DNA from: Adiantum capillus-veneris
Taxonomy: Eukaryota > Streptophyta > Polypodiopsida > Polypodiales > Pteridaceae
Assembly (NCBI GenBank): GCA_014529385.2
Contig: CM043944.1
Location: 71,254,884-71,318,883 of the forward strand
Direction of reading: 5' to 3'
DNA: 64,000 bases
The notes under the pieces are model-generated. The model was given only the letters and a program-made list of their open reading frames with translations. It was not told the origin of the DNA and ran no database searches. The translations under genes and the position numbers were made by a program. Below, in pieces: positions 36,726 through 46,933 of this stretch; positions within the stretch are counted from its first letter, which is position 1; every line of letters starts with the position of its first letter.

Positions 36726-37193
36726 TCAATGGTCTTCTCCGTTTAGGGGGTGTTGGAGAGTGTTTTTCCCACCGTCTTTGTGGATCCATCTTTGTCCACA
36801 GGTGGCAGGAGACTTTCTTCTTTCTTGTTCTTTTGATGGGGGCTCTACCATTGAAACTTGGGCTCTCTTTTGAGAGGGAGATGCCTCATCGAGTAGTAAG
36901 TTTTTGAGCCCTTTGTATGGATCCTCCTTTTCTTCCCTTATTGGAGAGAGTCCTCTTTTGGAAGTCTCACTAGGATCTTTCCTAGGAAATGTCTCTTCTT
37001 GGTGGGGAGTTTGGATAATACCATAGGTGTGCAATTGATGTAGCACTTCACCTTCAAAAGATGGATTGCCCGGGGCTTATTGAAGCCTAGAAACAAGATA
37101 GTTTACAAGAATAGGGGCATCATTAGTTTCTCTTTCATTAGCAAAATCAAAGCTATCAACATTCATTTCAATCTCTTTTCCCTTGTCAACCAT
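36726..37193 (-). pseudogene. First ORF of a minus-strand LTR element, unknown product
   Basis: From ATG at 37193 the frame reads MVDKGKEIEMNVDSF..., has a TAA near 37077, then continues in phase to 36726 (GNPSFEGEVLHQLHTYGI; EDPYKGLKNLLLDEASPS). It lies about 400 bp downstream of the LTR and primer site at 37587-37600, where a gag is expected. I recognise no domain, so a gag-like role is only positional inference. Confidence 0.4.
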
Positions 37194-37586
37194 ATTAGCA
37201 AATTTTAGATGTAAATTTTTGCTTGTACTTTGGCACTTCTAGGCCTAGTTGCTACTCCTCTTTACCTTCAAAGATAAGCATTCAAGCATCTATACATGTG
37301 GTTCAAGTATTATTAATTGCAAGGAATAGAAGATATGGTTTCATAGAGCCGAGACAACGCCGGTTCTTGTCAAGATTCTAATAGCTCAATAATGGTTAAA
37401 GGCAAGCCCCACACGACTCCATTATTAAGACCATATCTCTTGACAGTATCCCCGTTAACTGCATAAAGCAGGCATGTTTCAAGGATGAAAAATCCTATTC
37501 TACTTACTCTTTTGAAATTAATAACACCAACCACTTGTAGCAAGCTTGAGAACCTGTCTTCTTGAGCAAGAAAAGAGAAACCAATA

Positions 37587-37598
37587 GCTCTGGTACCA
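37587..37598 (-). promoter_or_regulatory. Primer-binding site (tRNA-iMet-like)
   Basis: Minus strand TGGTACCAGAGC, one base from TGGTATCAGAGC, adjoining the LTR edge TGTAACA at 37600. Confidence 0.75.
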
Positions 37599-37599
37599 T

Positions 37600-38510
37600 T
37601 GTAACATTTAATGCACTAGTAGCTTGTGTGTAGCGGAAATTGATATCATAGTGAATATTTCATTAAGAACAAGTTCCTAATGAGCATAGCGAGAGTACTT
37701 AGATGAAGAAAGCAACATAGAAACTACATCTAGCTAGTTTGGCATAGACAATACTTGAAAAGAGAGAGAAATAGAACAACTATTAACATTTAAGGACCCG
37801 ATTTACATGGAGCCGGTCCCCTCTCCAAAAAGGCTTTGTATTATAGCTTTTTCTATCAAGAGAGACTTTTGTATTATAGCATTTCCTATCAAGAGAGACT
37901 TTTGTACAATACAATCTTTTTGTTCCGTGACAAAACTCGTTGGTGCACGGATAATGGAAGCTTCATGCACCAAACTATGCTTGAAAAAAACACCTAGTGG
38001 GCCTAGCCTCGGTCCTAAGACCTCACACACCTTCAAAGATGGTGAGAGCTAGCAGAGAATGAGAGGAAGAAGATGTATCTTACGAGAAAGAAGTATTATC
38101 CTCACATAATCACTCTAATAGCATAGCTTAGCTTAGTAATTAGCATGGTAGAGGAATGAACATGCCATTGAAGCTTGGCTCTTGGTTGGATTTGCATTCC
38201 ATAGCCAAGAGTTGTTGGTGTAAGCCTCTACTTCTCAATGTTTGGAGAAGGAGATGGAGTTCTTGCTCAGCACATGAGTTGTGTGTGTGTGTAGAAAAAT
38301 TGGCTAGTATAAATGCCAACCTCTCTCTCTTCTTGGTTGACCCCTCTTTCCAAATGCTCTTGATGGCTTCCCATTGGTTCTTGCAAAGCTTAGCCGATAG
38401 CAATTAAGATGCATAGTTAATAGCCTTGTGACAACTGTCCCCCTTTCCCATTTTGTGAGAGATTTACATTAGGAGAAAGTTGGACTCACTTTTGGGCCTT
38501 TCAGTTCTAG
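37600..38510 (-). mobile_element. 5' LTR of a minus-strand LTR element
   Basis: Starts (plus reading) TGTAACATTTAATGC next to the primer site and shares most of its length with 880-1778 in inverted orientation. It includes a purine block (AAAGGGGGAC on the minus strand near 38440) that also occurs in the other copy, so that block is inside the LTR rather than a polypurine tract. The outer end, around 38510, is where similarity fades. Confidence 0.68.
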
Positions 38511-38731
38511 AGAGAGAGTGGCGCTTGACCAATGAGGAAGAGGCTAACGTTAGTTGAGAATCGACATTTTGGAGCCAAGCTCTTTTAGAAAAAAGGTAGA
38601 AAATATTATTTTTGCTCATCAAATTGCACAATTTTACGCTTTCAAGGCATAAATTCCATAAGTCGTACTAACTCTGTACCGACGAATTTCAAAACTTTCA
38701 CTCTATCTAGTATCTATGTTCCCGCCCAAAT

Positions 38732-40145
38732 ATGACTTTGAGTAGCTCTACTTCCCTCTCAAAACTTCTTTCTTTTTTCATATTTGCACTAACCTTTCTA
38801 TGTATTCTAGTGCACACCATGACTACTTCTCGAAGGCCTAGCACTACCATTGACTCTGTTAGCATTTTTCACAGTTATACTAAAAATGATCAAGCATGGA
38901 TACCATCTCGAATAACTATTGGAAGTTGGGTTCTACTGCAAAATAGGAGGAGGAAGAGGAGGCAAAGCTATGATTTTGTGGAGGATTTCAAGGGACAAGT
39001 TAAAGAGTTCAAAGTGTGTGCACAAAGCAAGCGGGTGAAAGAGGTCCTCATACAACATGCTTTCCAGCATGCAGACTTAAGGTTGCAAATATCTCCTCCA
39101 AGTTTTCCACGGCATCGACCCAACTGTAAGTTATTTTGAGCATCTCACTTAGTGCATGATTATATTCAAAGGTTAAGTGGTGGATATCATCTTTGGTATG
39201 TTTCAGATATTTATCCATCGAATAGGACGGATTGGCAACTAGTTGAGAGCATAGTTGGGATTTTTGATGCTTTCCATGCATTCATTGGTGAGAAAATGTA
39301 CCGAGGAAGACAACACAAGGAACTTGTAGATAATGGAATATTCTTTTATGATATGTCATATTTGGAACCGACAACTTACTTTGGTTGGGGTCATGGAGCT
39401 CCTTTGTTACTTCCATCCTTTGACAGCAAGGATTGGTCTTTGCCAGCTTCACAAACTAGTGAAAGCTTTAGGAATAGGTTGTTTCAGGATATACAAAAAG
39501 TCCCTCAAGTATTCAATTGCCACAAAAATAGTTCGGCTCACACTATTTATCCCTCTTGAAGTGCTTGTAGATTTCTTCTTCGATGAGCAAATAAGAACTA
39601 CCGCAACAATGTTCATTTGCAAGTCTGAGAGCTGTTTGGACTTTTTAGATGATAATTGGGATAGAAAACAGTCACAGGGCAAAATTTGTATTTTGCAAAA
39701 GAAGTCCATAATTTGCAAGTTCATTATAAGCTCTCAAAATTTTGTAGTGCCATTTTACTATTTTAGATTTCATCTTCTTAGTGGGTAGCTTATTCCACTT
39801 GACCAAGATACAGAGTCTAACCTCGAGAACAAACCTTTATCAATGGAGCTCTACTTTCAAGACAACCTACTTACTGTGATGGAGACAATGTCAAGCACAA
39901 CTCTTGCACAGCTCAGGGTAGATCTTACATGTGAAGAACTTCCACTTTTGCCAAAATTGTATGCATTCAGTCTCAACAATAGAAAGGTGCTTACTAAATG
40001 GATGAATTTTGATTGTCTTTAATACATTAAGACATAGAATCTAACTCTTTTTTCTTCTCAGATTCCAAGACACAAGGAGAAAACAACATTGTGCAAGGAG
40101 TCACTCTCAAATACACTTCACATAATTGCTTCCACCGGAAGCTAG
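38732..40145 (+). pseudogene. Decayed intron-containing gene, unknown family
   Basis: Plus-strand open segments follow one another: 38732-39139 (basic, RRRKRRQSYDF), 39152-39559 (RTDWQLVESIVGIFDAFHAFIGEK; HGAPLLLPSFDSKDW), 39540-39690 in another frame (IPLEVLVDFFFDEQIRTTATMF), then two final exons. The last intron is convincing: donor AAAG|GTGCTT at 39987 and pyrimidine-rich acceptor TTCTTCTCAG ending at 40061 (75 bp). Exon phases match (NNRK | IPRHKEKTT), reaching a stop at 40145. Frameshifts and stops upstream show decay. I do not recognise the protein. Confidence 0.5.
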
Positions 40146-40318
40146 GTCACGTACCTTGTGCACACAATGATCTTTGATGCCATGCAAACCATGATATACT
40201 CTTCAAAATGAGTAATACAGAGACATTTTGTGCCGCTCAAACAATGTTTAAAAAATGTACACTTTTCATTGTCTCAAAACTTTACAAATTGTGTTGTTTT
40301 TGTCAAGATGTATACAAG

Positions 40319-40735
40319 TTATTGCTCCCTTTCCCTACTACTCCTCCCTTGTTGTCTTCTCCCCCGGTTTGTGCCATTGGTCCCCTGTCCTCTCCCTTGA
40401 TTGCTACCACTGGTCCCCTCTCCTCTCCCCCGGTTGTTGCTTCCACTGGTCCCCTCTCCTCTCCCCCGATTGTTGCTGCCACTGGTCCCCTGTCCTCTCC
40501 CTCGATTACTGCCACTACTCCCCTGCCCTCTTCCCCGGTTGCTGCTACTTCTGCCTCGGGGGACGCTGGTCTCGGGCATCCTTTCACGTCGTTCGAAATC
40601 ATAGGCTTCTTCCATGGCTTCCCATGCATCTTGCACCTGTGAAGCTTCCCTTTGTTCTTGCTCTTGTCGTTGATGTGTAGCCCATTCCTCTAATTCTATG
40701 GCATCCGCATAATATTGATTTATTGCTTCTTGCAT
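40319..40735 (-). CDS. RGRG-repeat protein, 138 codons, unknown
   Basis: The minus-strand frame starts MQEAINQYYADAIELEEWATHQ, passes through a charged, Gln/Glu-rich helix-like part and ends in at least five repeats of the type NRGRGQGTSGSN, an RG-rich, likely nucleic-acid-binding tail. The frame reads further upstream with one TAG (codons RACIDEMM before it, near 40790), so this may be the 3' exon of a longer gene. No intact promoter or domain is recognised. The opposite-strand proline/leucine frames are shadows. Confidence 0.45.
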   Translation of the reverse strand: MQEAINQYYADAIELEEWATHQRQEQEQREASQVQDAWEAMEEAYDFERRERMPETSVPRGRSSSNRGRGQGSSGSNRGRGQGTSGSNNRGRGEGTSGSNNRGRGEGTSGSNQGRGQGTNGTNRGRRQQGRSSREREQ

Positions 40736-40869
40736 ATTTCCAACCTCTTCTTGAGTCTGATTGTAGTGCTACATCATTTCATCAATGCAAGCCCGTTTGA
40801 ACTTTTCATCTCTCGTCCCTTCCTCTCTTGTACATCTCTTTATCGAAATTATAATATGCTAAATGGCCA

Positions 40870-41640
40870 TTACAAAAAAATAATGCACATCATTGGGGGT
40901 GTAGTTATGTAATTAAAGTTCCTGTAGAAGCGTGATAATAGGAAAGTAAGTAAAGATGTTGCTTCTTTTAATACAAACGTTGCAGCAAACAAATAATGAA
41001 ACAACACGATTACTTACGTTTGGTACATCCAAAATTTGACTAAGGAGCAAGAAGGAATTCAAATAAGTTCGCTAGCCACAGCTATAGTCATCAACCTGCA
41101 TGGGCATGGTTACCCGTTCGTGCCAGATGGTAGTCCGTAGATCATGTTCTAGAAAAACATTCTCTACACAACATACAAGTTTTTGCGGCACTACATACGT
41201 AACCACTTGAGTCAGTAACACATTACAAAGAGACACTACTTCCAAATGTACCCAGATGTGCCTTACGTTTTTACACGATCGTGAAACAACCTGCTTTGCT
41301 CAGAGTTTGTGTAGTAGACAATCTTATCTTCAATGTCAAATAACAACAGACTCCAATTATCACTACACCAAAACCATCAAAGATGAGGAGAAAGATCCTA
41401 AATCCAACATGGTTTTTACAAGGCAAGAAGAAAATCATGATTGATTGTATGCAGTGACCAGAAAACATGCTAGATCAAAATTGACTCTACTTACTAGCCC
41501 ATCAGAGCCAAAAAGGAAAATTCACTATTTTGTAGCATAGGCGAGATCAATGGATCTATTATATATATTTTGTTCTGAACCTCCGTGGGGGCAGAAGCGA
41601 GATAGCGTGCCTAACATGAATCAATGGTAGAGATTAGACT
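40870..41640. other. No recognisable feature
   Basis: AT-rich sequence with short open frames on both strands, none supported. Confidence 0.4.
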
Positions 41641-41664
41641 TAAAATATTTCAGCAGGCTGTCAA

Positions 41665-42000
41665 TGCCACAAACCCATGAGTCAATACCGAGCGATTGGG
41701 GCAGCTATCAAATTCCATAAGCCACTGACTCGCTTGGTATTGACCTACGTCTTAGCGGTAGTGCGCCATCTAATGAACCAAGCGTGACTTATAAAGAAAA
41801 ACTTGAGATGTAACACATAGCAACGTTGACGACTGCTGCAAAGACATGGGTCAATACCGAGCGAGTGGTATCACTATCCAATTCCATAAGCCGCTGACTC
41901 GCTTGATATTGACCCATGTCTTAGTAAAAGTGAGCCATTTAATGAACCAAGCCTGACTTATAAAGAGCTTGAGAAGTACCACAAAGCAATGTTGACGACC
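41665..42000. repeat. Two tandem hairpin units, ~175 bp each
   Basis: Each unit contains GGTCAATACCGAGCGA (or a variant) followed about 35 bp later by its near-perfect complement CTGACTCGCTTG(G/A)TATTGACC, then a shared tail (TGAACCAAGC(G/C)TGACTTATAAAGA...GTTGACGAC). The dyad core is the same as in the array 42864-43510. Confidence 0.88.
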
Positions 42001-42300
42001 GCATTTGTTGCGTTGGAGTTGGAGAAACTGCACATGCACAGGAAGTCTTGTTGATCAAGGTTGAAGATGCAGGCATCCTCTAACCTTCCAGGCAGCAGTA
42101 TCTGTGCATGCAGAGGCGCTGAGCTGATCAAAACTCGCAACTCCTTTTCATTCGCTTCGTTGATCTGCTCTAAAATAATCAACTCCTCTGATAAAGGCTC
42201 CTTGTTGGATGGCCCTTGTGAAGCAGAGCCTTTTCCTTGCCTTTCTTGAGCTTTATCCGTGGCTGTCTCATTCTCCTCCCTTAATGGCACAGGCTTCTCC
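41958..42300 (-). pseudogene. Probable C-terminal exon of the histone-H3-like gene
   Basis: A minus-strand frame from a plausible acceptor (ATGTTAG, ending at 42301) reads through a charged segment (REENETATDKAQERQGKG), SEELIILEQINEANEKEL and ILLPGRLEDACIFNLDQQ to a stop at 41958. It lies in the frame of a longer open reading frame (42515-41958), but composition looks coding only from about 42300. Assignment to the H3-like gene rests on adjacency and strand; the joining splice donor is not identified. Confidence 0.4.
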
Positions 42301-42408
42301 CTAACATGCACATTGTGCACGAGGATGGAGAGGGGGGATGTTAAGAATATCCATGGTTCTACTATCCCAGATAGGGACTGGCTGAAGCAGCCCATCATAG
42401 CGGAAGGG

Positions 42409-42752
42409 CAGCCTCTAGAGAGTGTCAAAATCCCGCGGCATGATAGTAACACGGTGTGAATGGGTAGCCAGGATATATCCATCGCTGTAGAATTCAACGA
42501 GGTAGTCTTTTGCAATTTCTTGTAGGCAAAGAAGTGTACTGCTAGCCCATCGCATGCCGACTCTCCACTGCTCGTAAATCTCTCACACTACTCGTTGGAA
42601 AGGAAGGTGTGGAATGGCCGGTTGCATGTGTCATTTGATCCTTCGCAACTCTTGCAGTACACCTCTGTGCGCTTCATATCGGCGTCTTCTTGCTTGAGCA
42701 TTCAAAGAGTCACATGTTGCCCTTCTAAGCATGGCCTTTGCACAAGGCATCT
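42409..42752 (-). pseudogene. Divergent histone H3-fold domain (pseudogenised exon)
   Basis: The minus-strand exon follows an acceptor (ATTTGTAG ending at 42753) and an in-frame ATG at 42750. It encodes an arginine-rich segment (QARRRRY) and then a complete H3 fold: alpha-N (GVLQELRRIK), HLPFQRVV.EI before alpha-1, SSTLLCLQEIAKDYLVEF (alpha-2) and HRVTIMPRDF (loop 2/alpha-3). It aligns to canonical H3 over about 91 residues with no gap and about 35 identities by eye. Stops lie at 42631-42633 (TGA), 42583-42585 (TGA, where H3 has Arg) and 42415-42417 (TAG). The second suggests CGA-to-TGA decay. It could be a CENH3-like or H3-variant relic, or a domain captured by a mobile element. Confidence 0.85.
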
Positions 42753-42863
42753 CTACAAATAGCATAACAAAAAAAGACATGTCATTTGCTGCACAAGGGA
42801 CTTAAGATTTCTAGGGTCAGCACGAAGCGAAGAAGAGCACCAAATACAATTTTTTTGCCTCTA

Positions 42864-43510
42864 CTCGCTTGGTACTGACCTTATAAAAATATAATAGCAA
42901 GCATCATAAATAAAGATTATGGTCAATACCAAGCAAACAAGTGCAACAAACAAAGTTTACCTTCCCTTATTCACTTAGTATTGACCTCAAAAAAGTGTAA
43001 TAGCAAACATCATTTATATTTTATGAGGTCAATACCAAGCGAACAGGTGCAACGAACAGAGTTTGCCTTCCCTTATTCGCTTGGTATTGACCTCAAAAAA
43101 GTGTAATAGCAAACATCATTTATACTTTCTGAGGTCAGTATCAAGTGAACAGGTGCAACGAATAGAGTTTTCCTTCCCTTATTCGCTTGGTACTAACCTC
43201 ACAAAAGTGTAATAGCAAACATCATTAATATTTTTTGAGTTCAGTACCAAGTCAATAGGTGCAACAAACAGGGTTTACATTCCCTTATTCGCTTGGTATC
43301 TGACCTCAAAAAATATTAATAGCGAACATCTTTTATATTTTTTGAGGTTAGTACCAAGTGCAACAAACAGAGTTTGCCTTCCTTTATCCTCTTGGTACTG
43401 ACCTCAGAAAAGTGTAATAGCAAACATCATTAATAAAGACGATGGTTAGTACCAAGCGAACATGTGCAACGAACAGAGTTTTCCTTCCCTTATTTGCTTA
43501 GTACTGACCA
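42864..43510. repeat. Tandem array of 106-bp hairpin units
   Basis: Arm 1 (consensus TTCGCTTGGTATTGACCTCA) starts at 42864, 42970, 43076, 43182, 43288, about 43386 and 43492, a period of 106 bp (one unit of 98). In each unit about 35 bp separate it from arm 2, the exact reverse complement (TGAGGTCAATACCAAGCGAA) in the best units. A spacer (CAGGTGCAACGAACAGAG...) leads to the next arm. It lies where an intron of the H3-like gene would be. Confidence 0.95.
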
Positions 43511-44035
43511 CACAAAATACAAGTGCACAAAAAATTGTAGTAGCATACCTCTTCACTGTGTGTAGAGTTTTGCGTCACTAAAGCACTACAGAACATGAGT
43601 AAGAGGAGGATGCGCAAAAAGGAGGAGCACTAGAGAGTAAGAGGAGATGCAAAAAAAGGGTTGGGAGCACAAAGGAGATGGTTTTCTTACCGTGTAGCAT
43701 CGCCGGGGGCAGAGTTAAAATGCTGGACAGTAGAGGATGCGAAAAGAGGCAGAAGAGCGCTCATCTGGGGCAAGGGTATAGTTAACATGTTTGGCAGGGG
43801 TACTATCTCTAAACTTAGAATGCTTACCTCAGCGAGGGTGACAACTTCACTTATGTGCATGATTACCCCCACGATTGTGGTTGGTATATTGTACTGCATG
43901 GGAATCTGAGCCTGTTTATTACTGGTTGTCCTTGTGAGCACAACCCACCTGCCTTTTTTGAGTGATCGTTTAGAGTCAGACACCGATCGCCGTTGCAGTC
44001 ACCATGTCCATCTCTAAGTAGAACAAACAAATCAC

Positions 44036-44135
44036 CTTTGCCTTTGCCTTTTCTGTAGTGTTCCCCTTGGCCACCTCTCGTGATCCTGCGTTGAGCGACC
44101 TCCACTGTTTGAGTCCTTTGCTGCCGCGTCGCCAT
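44036..44135 (-). pseudogene. Candidate first exon of the H3-like gene
   Basis: ATG at 44135 opens a basic 33-codon segment (MATRQQRTQTVEVAQRR, then GEHYRKGKGK) ending at a donor AAAG|GTGATT (44035). Its phase (one base over) joins in frame with the acceptor exon at 42752, which would place a short, basic tail before the H3 fold. A second frame of the same DNA is also lysine/arginine rich, so the reading frame choice rests only on splice phase. This is a model, not an observation of a transcript. Confidence 0.35.
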
Positions 44136-44248
44136 CGCCCTAGCATTCGTCTTTTGTTCCTCTTCCTCCTGGCCACCTTCTGGTTCTTGCTCTCAACGAC
44201 CTGCGACATCACCATCGAGCTCGGTGCCATTGGATATTGTAGATACAG

Positions 44249-44371
<123 letters not shown>

Positions 44372-44590
44372 CTCTCCGTGTGTGATGTTAACTGTGTGCG
44401 CATCAAAGCCACTGCGTTTCCGGGTTACAGCACAAGGGGAACAACACTCCAAGGGCCAAGAGTGGTCGTTAGGGTAAGATTAGAAGTCTCACACCGCATG
44501 GTTGGAATAATATACTCCTTATGTGATCATGCTTTAGTTGTTATTCAATGCTATGTTTGGGCATAGTGAGTGAGTAGGCCTATATATCTT

Positions 44591-45278
44591 TTACTAATAA
44601 CATTAAATGCTCTATTCCAATCCACCTGTTCAGAATGGACGTGGGTACAGCGTAAATTCAACTTGGGTCAGAACCAAGAAAATAGGGCCCTTGAAAGATT
44701 ATTGGGGCCCCTATTTCCCTGGTTCTAACTCAAGTGATGTCACCTATTATGACATTAGCGCACGGGACAGAACCAAGAAAATAGAGACCTTGAAGGATAC
44801 TCAAGGCTCAATATTTCCTTGGTTATGACACCAAATACATACCAATTTTGAATAGTAGTTTTGTCTTGCTTTTTCTTTCAGTCATGGGAATCATAGTACT
44901 AGAGACAGACGATGTGGGCGAGGATACATAGCATTTACTGATAACATTAAATGCTATGTTCCAATCCACTTGTTCCTAATGGACGTTGGTACAACATAAA
45001 TCCAACTTGGGTCAGAACCAAGAAAATAGGGCCCTTCAAATATTCTTGGGGCCCCTATTCACCTGGTTTTGACTCAAGTGACATCACCTATTATGACATT
45101 AGCACACGGGATAGAACCAAGCGAATAGAGACCTTGAGGGATACTCGAGACCCAATATTCACTTGGTTATGACACCAAATACAGACCAATTTTGAATAGT
45201 AGTTTTGGCTTCCTTTTTCTTTCAGTCATGGGGATCATAGTTCTGGAGACAGATGATGTGGGCAAGGATACATGTGAA
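44591..45278 (+). repeat. Tandem duplication, 2 x 344 bp, containing an exon start
   Basis: Copies 44591-44934 and 44935-45278 share most bases. Each contains GGGTCAGAACCAAGAAAATA and partial complements (GGTTCT/TTGACTCAAG), an AATACCAATTTTGAATAG block, a TTTCTTTCAG acceptor and the start of an exon (ATGGG(G/A)ATCATAGT). In copy 1 the exon hits a TAG (44928-44930); copy 2 runs on as the gene at 45226. Confidence 0.9.
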
Positions 45279-46881
45279 GAAAAACTATTCACGTTCTTAT
45301 ACAATGCCCGTGCTCATCACTGTGCACCAAAACTATCAGGAATGTTTAATGCAGAGTTTTCTATACAGAGGATCATAGATTTCTCATTTGAGTTCCTACA
45401 AACCCATTTGCAATAGTATGAGGCAGTCATTTGTGACAATTCCATGACAATTGATGGCATGAGATATGTACACCCAGCCAACCTTGACCCTAGCAAGAGT
45501 GCTTCAAGGAGACTGAATCGCTGTCTAGAAAAGTTTCCCTCCAATGCACTACTTGTACAAGATAGGTGTATGAAGCACTTAAAAAAGTGTCGCTTAGTGG
45601 AATTCTACCACGGGTTTGTCTGCTACTTGTACTTGTAGATGGATGGTGAGTCAGAGACTTCCTAGTCAACAACTTTTAGTAGTTGTCCATTGGCGCCGGA
45701 GGAAGAGGTAGAGGATGTGGAGGTGCAGTTTGACCCAGAAGAAGAGCGGGTAGAGGTATTAAAGGAAACATTTGATGCGGGCTTAACTCTTGCTTCACCC
45801 ACTACGTTCTGCTCACAGATATCATGCATGAGCTGAATATACGGGAGGACTACTGCCTAGCTACAATTTCAAATTTTTGTGAGGCAGACATGGGATTTGT
45901 GGATGATGATGGAGTGGACCAACATCTTCTTGCTGGCGCAGCTATCCACGACTCACAGTTTACTTCAGGGTTGCAACTGATCAAAGATACATTCAATGAG
46001 GCAAATTTCGAGAGGCCAATTTTCCAACAAATGAGCAGTTTCAATCAACAACAAAACAACTCGGCTTGGAAAACATGGGTAGGCTCATGGCACCCAGAGC
46101 TCAGGTAATGAATAGTTAGTCTATTCACTTGTGGGGAAGGTAGATGCTGGAGATGGACGAGTATTAGCTGGTAATTTTTAAAGGCATTCAGATGATATTG
46201 GAGATGGCCCAGTGATAAAATATCATGATGAATCTTTTTGTTGACAGGTGCTAGTGTATGATGATAGTTTCCTTAGAAGAGCAGGAGGCTCACGACAAGG
46301 GTTTGTCACTGGAGTACAAGGCAAGGATGCGGCGTTGTCTCGGATGTGACGTTGTCTCACTACATCGGGTGTTTCAACCACAAAAATATTTGTAGAAAAA
46401 ATTCAAGTACTCGGCAATTGTACTCATCTCACTTATGGCCCATAAATGTTTTACTATTGTTTTGTAGATCATAATATACCACAACGAATACTCCAAGGAC
46501 AATGCAAAATTCCCACTGTTTGCAATGAAAGTTATTACAAGATTTTGTGGTGGGCACCCCCTCCCACTAAACGCAGAAAGACTAATTTTGATTGAGAAAC
46601 AGTTTGCTCTACCCGTTTTTGGCATTGGGTATGGGTGCCAAGCACTCAGAGACCCCTATTTCATGTCCTACACAGCTCAAGCTCTACCTGCAGGGGTTGA
46701 AGACCCGGAGAGCTTAAATCCATACAACAAGCGGCTGTTTTTAAGAAGAAAAAGATGCCTGATGCCCATGGGGATGCTGCCATCAACAAAGGAACGAGCT
46801 CGTCTACAGAGCTTTCACATTGAAGAGGTACAAAGTGAGGAAGAAGGAGGTGCATCGAAGAGGATAAAAACAACGGGCTAA
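45226..46881 (+). pseudogene. Decayed multi-exon gene, unknown family
   Basis: Exon-like segments: 45226-45639 (CEEKLFTFLYNARAHHCAPKL, a TAG at 45414, then SMTIDGMRYVHPANLDPSKSAS), an acidic part around 45690-45810 (EEEVEDVEVQFDPEEE), 45819-46104 (acceptor GCTCACAG; FVDDDGVDQHLLAGAAIHD; donor CAG|GTAATG), 46248-46350 and 46454-46881 (acceptor TTTTGTAG; KVITRFCGGHPLPLNAERL; FGIGYGCQALRDPYF; C-terminal basic KRIKTTG). Not all exon phases can be joined by eye. I recognise no domain. It ends about 50 bp from the convergent gene at 46934. Confidence 0.5.
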
Positions 46882-46933
46882 AGTCCCATCTTCTCCATCA
46901 GGTCCATCTTCTCCCGTTCCTGACTTGTGACTA

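Noticed and set aside
36478-36789. Serine-run ORF as an intact nuclear protein gene
   Set aside because: Low-complexity GA-rich repeat; likely part of a decayed LTR-element ORF.
42864-43510. 106-bp array as a CRISPR array
   Set aside because: Units are hairpins with homologous, not unique, spacers; plant nuclear context; no cas genes.
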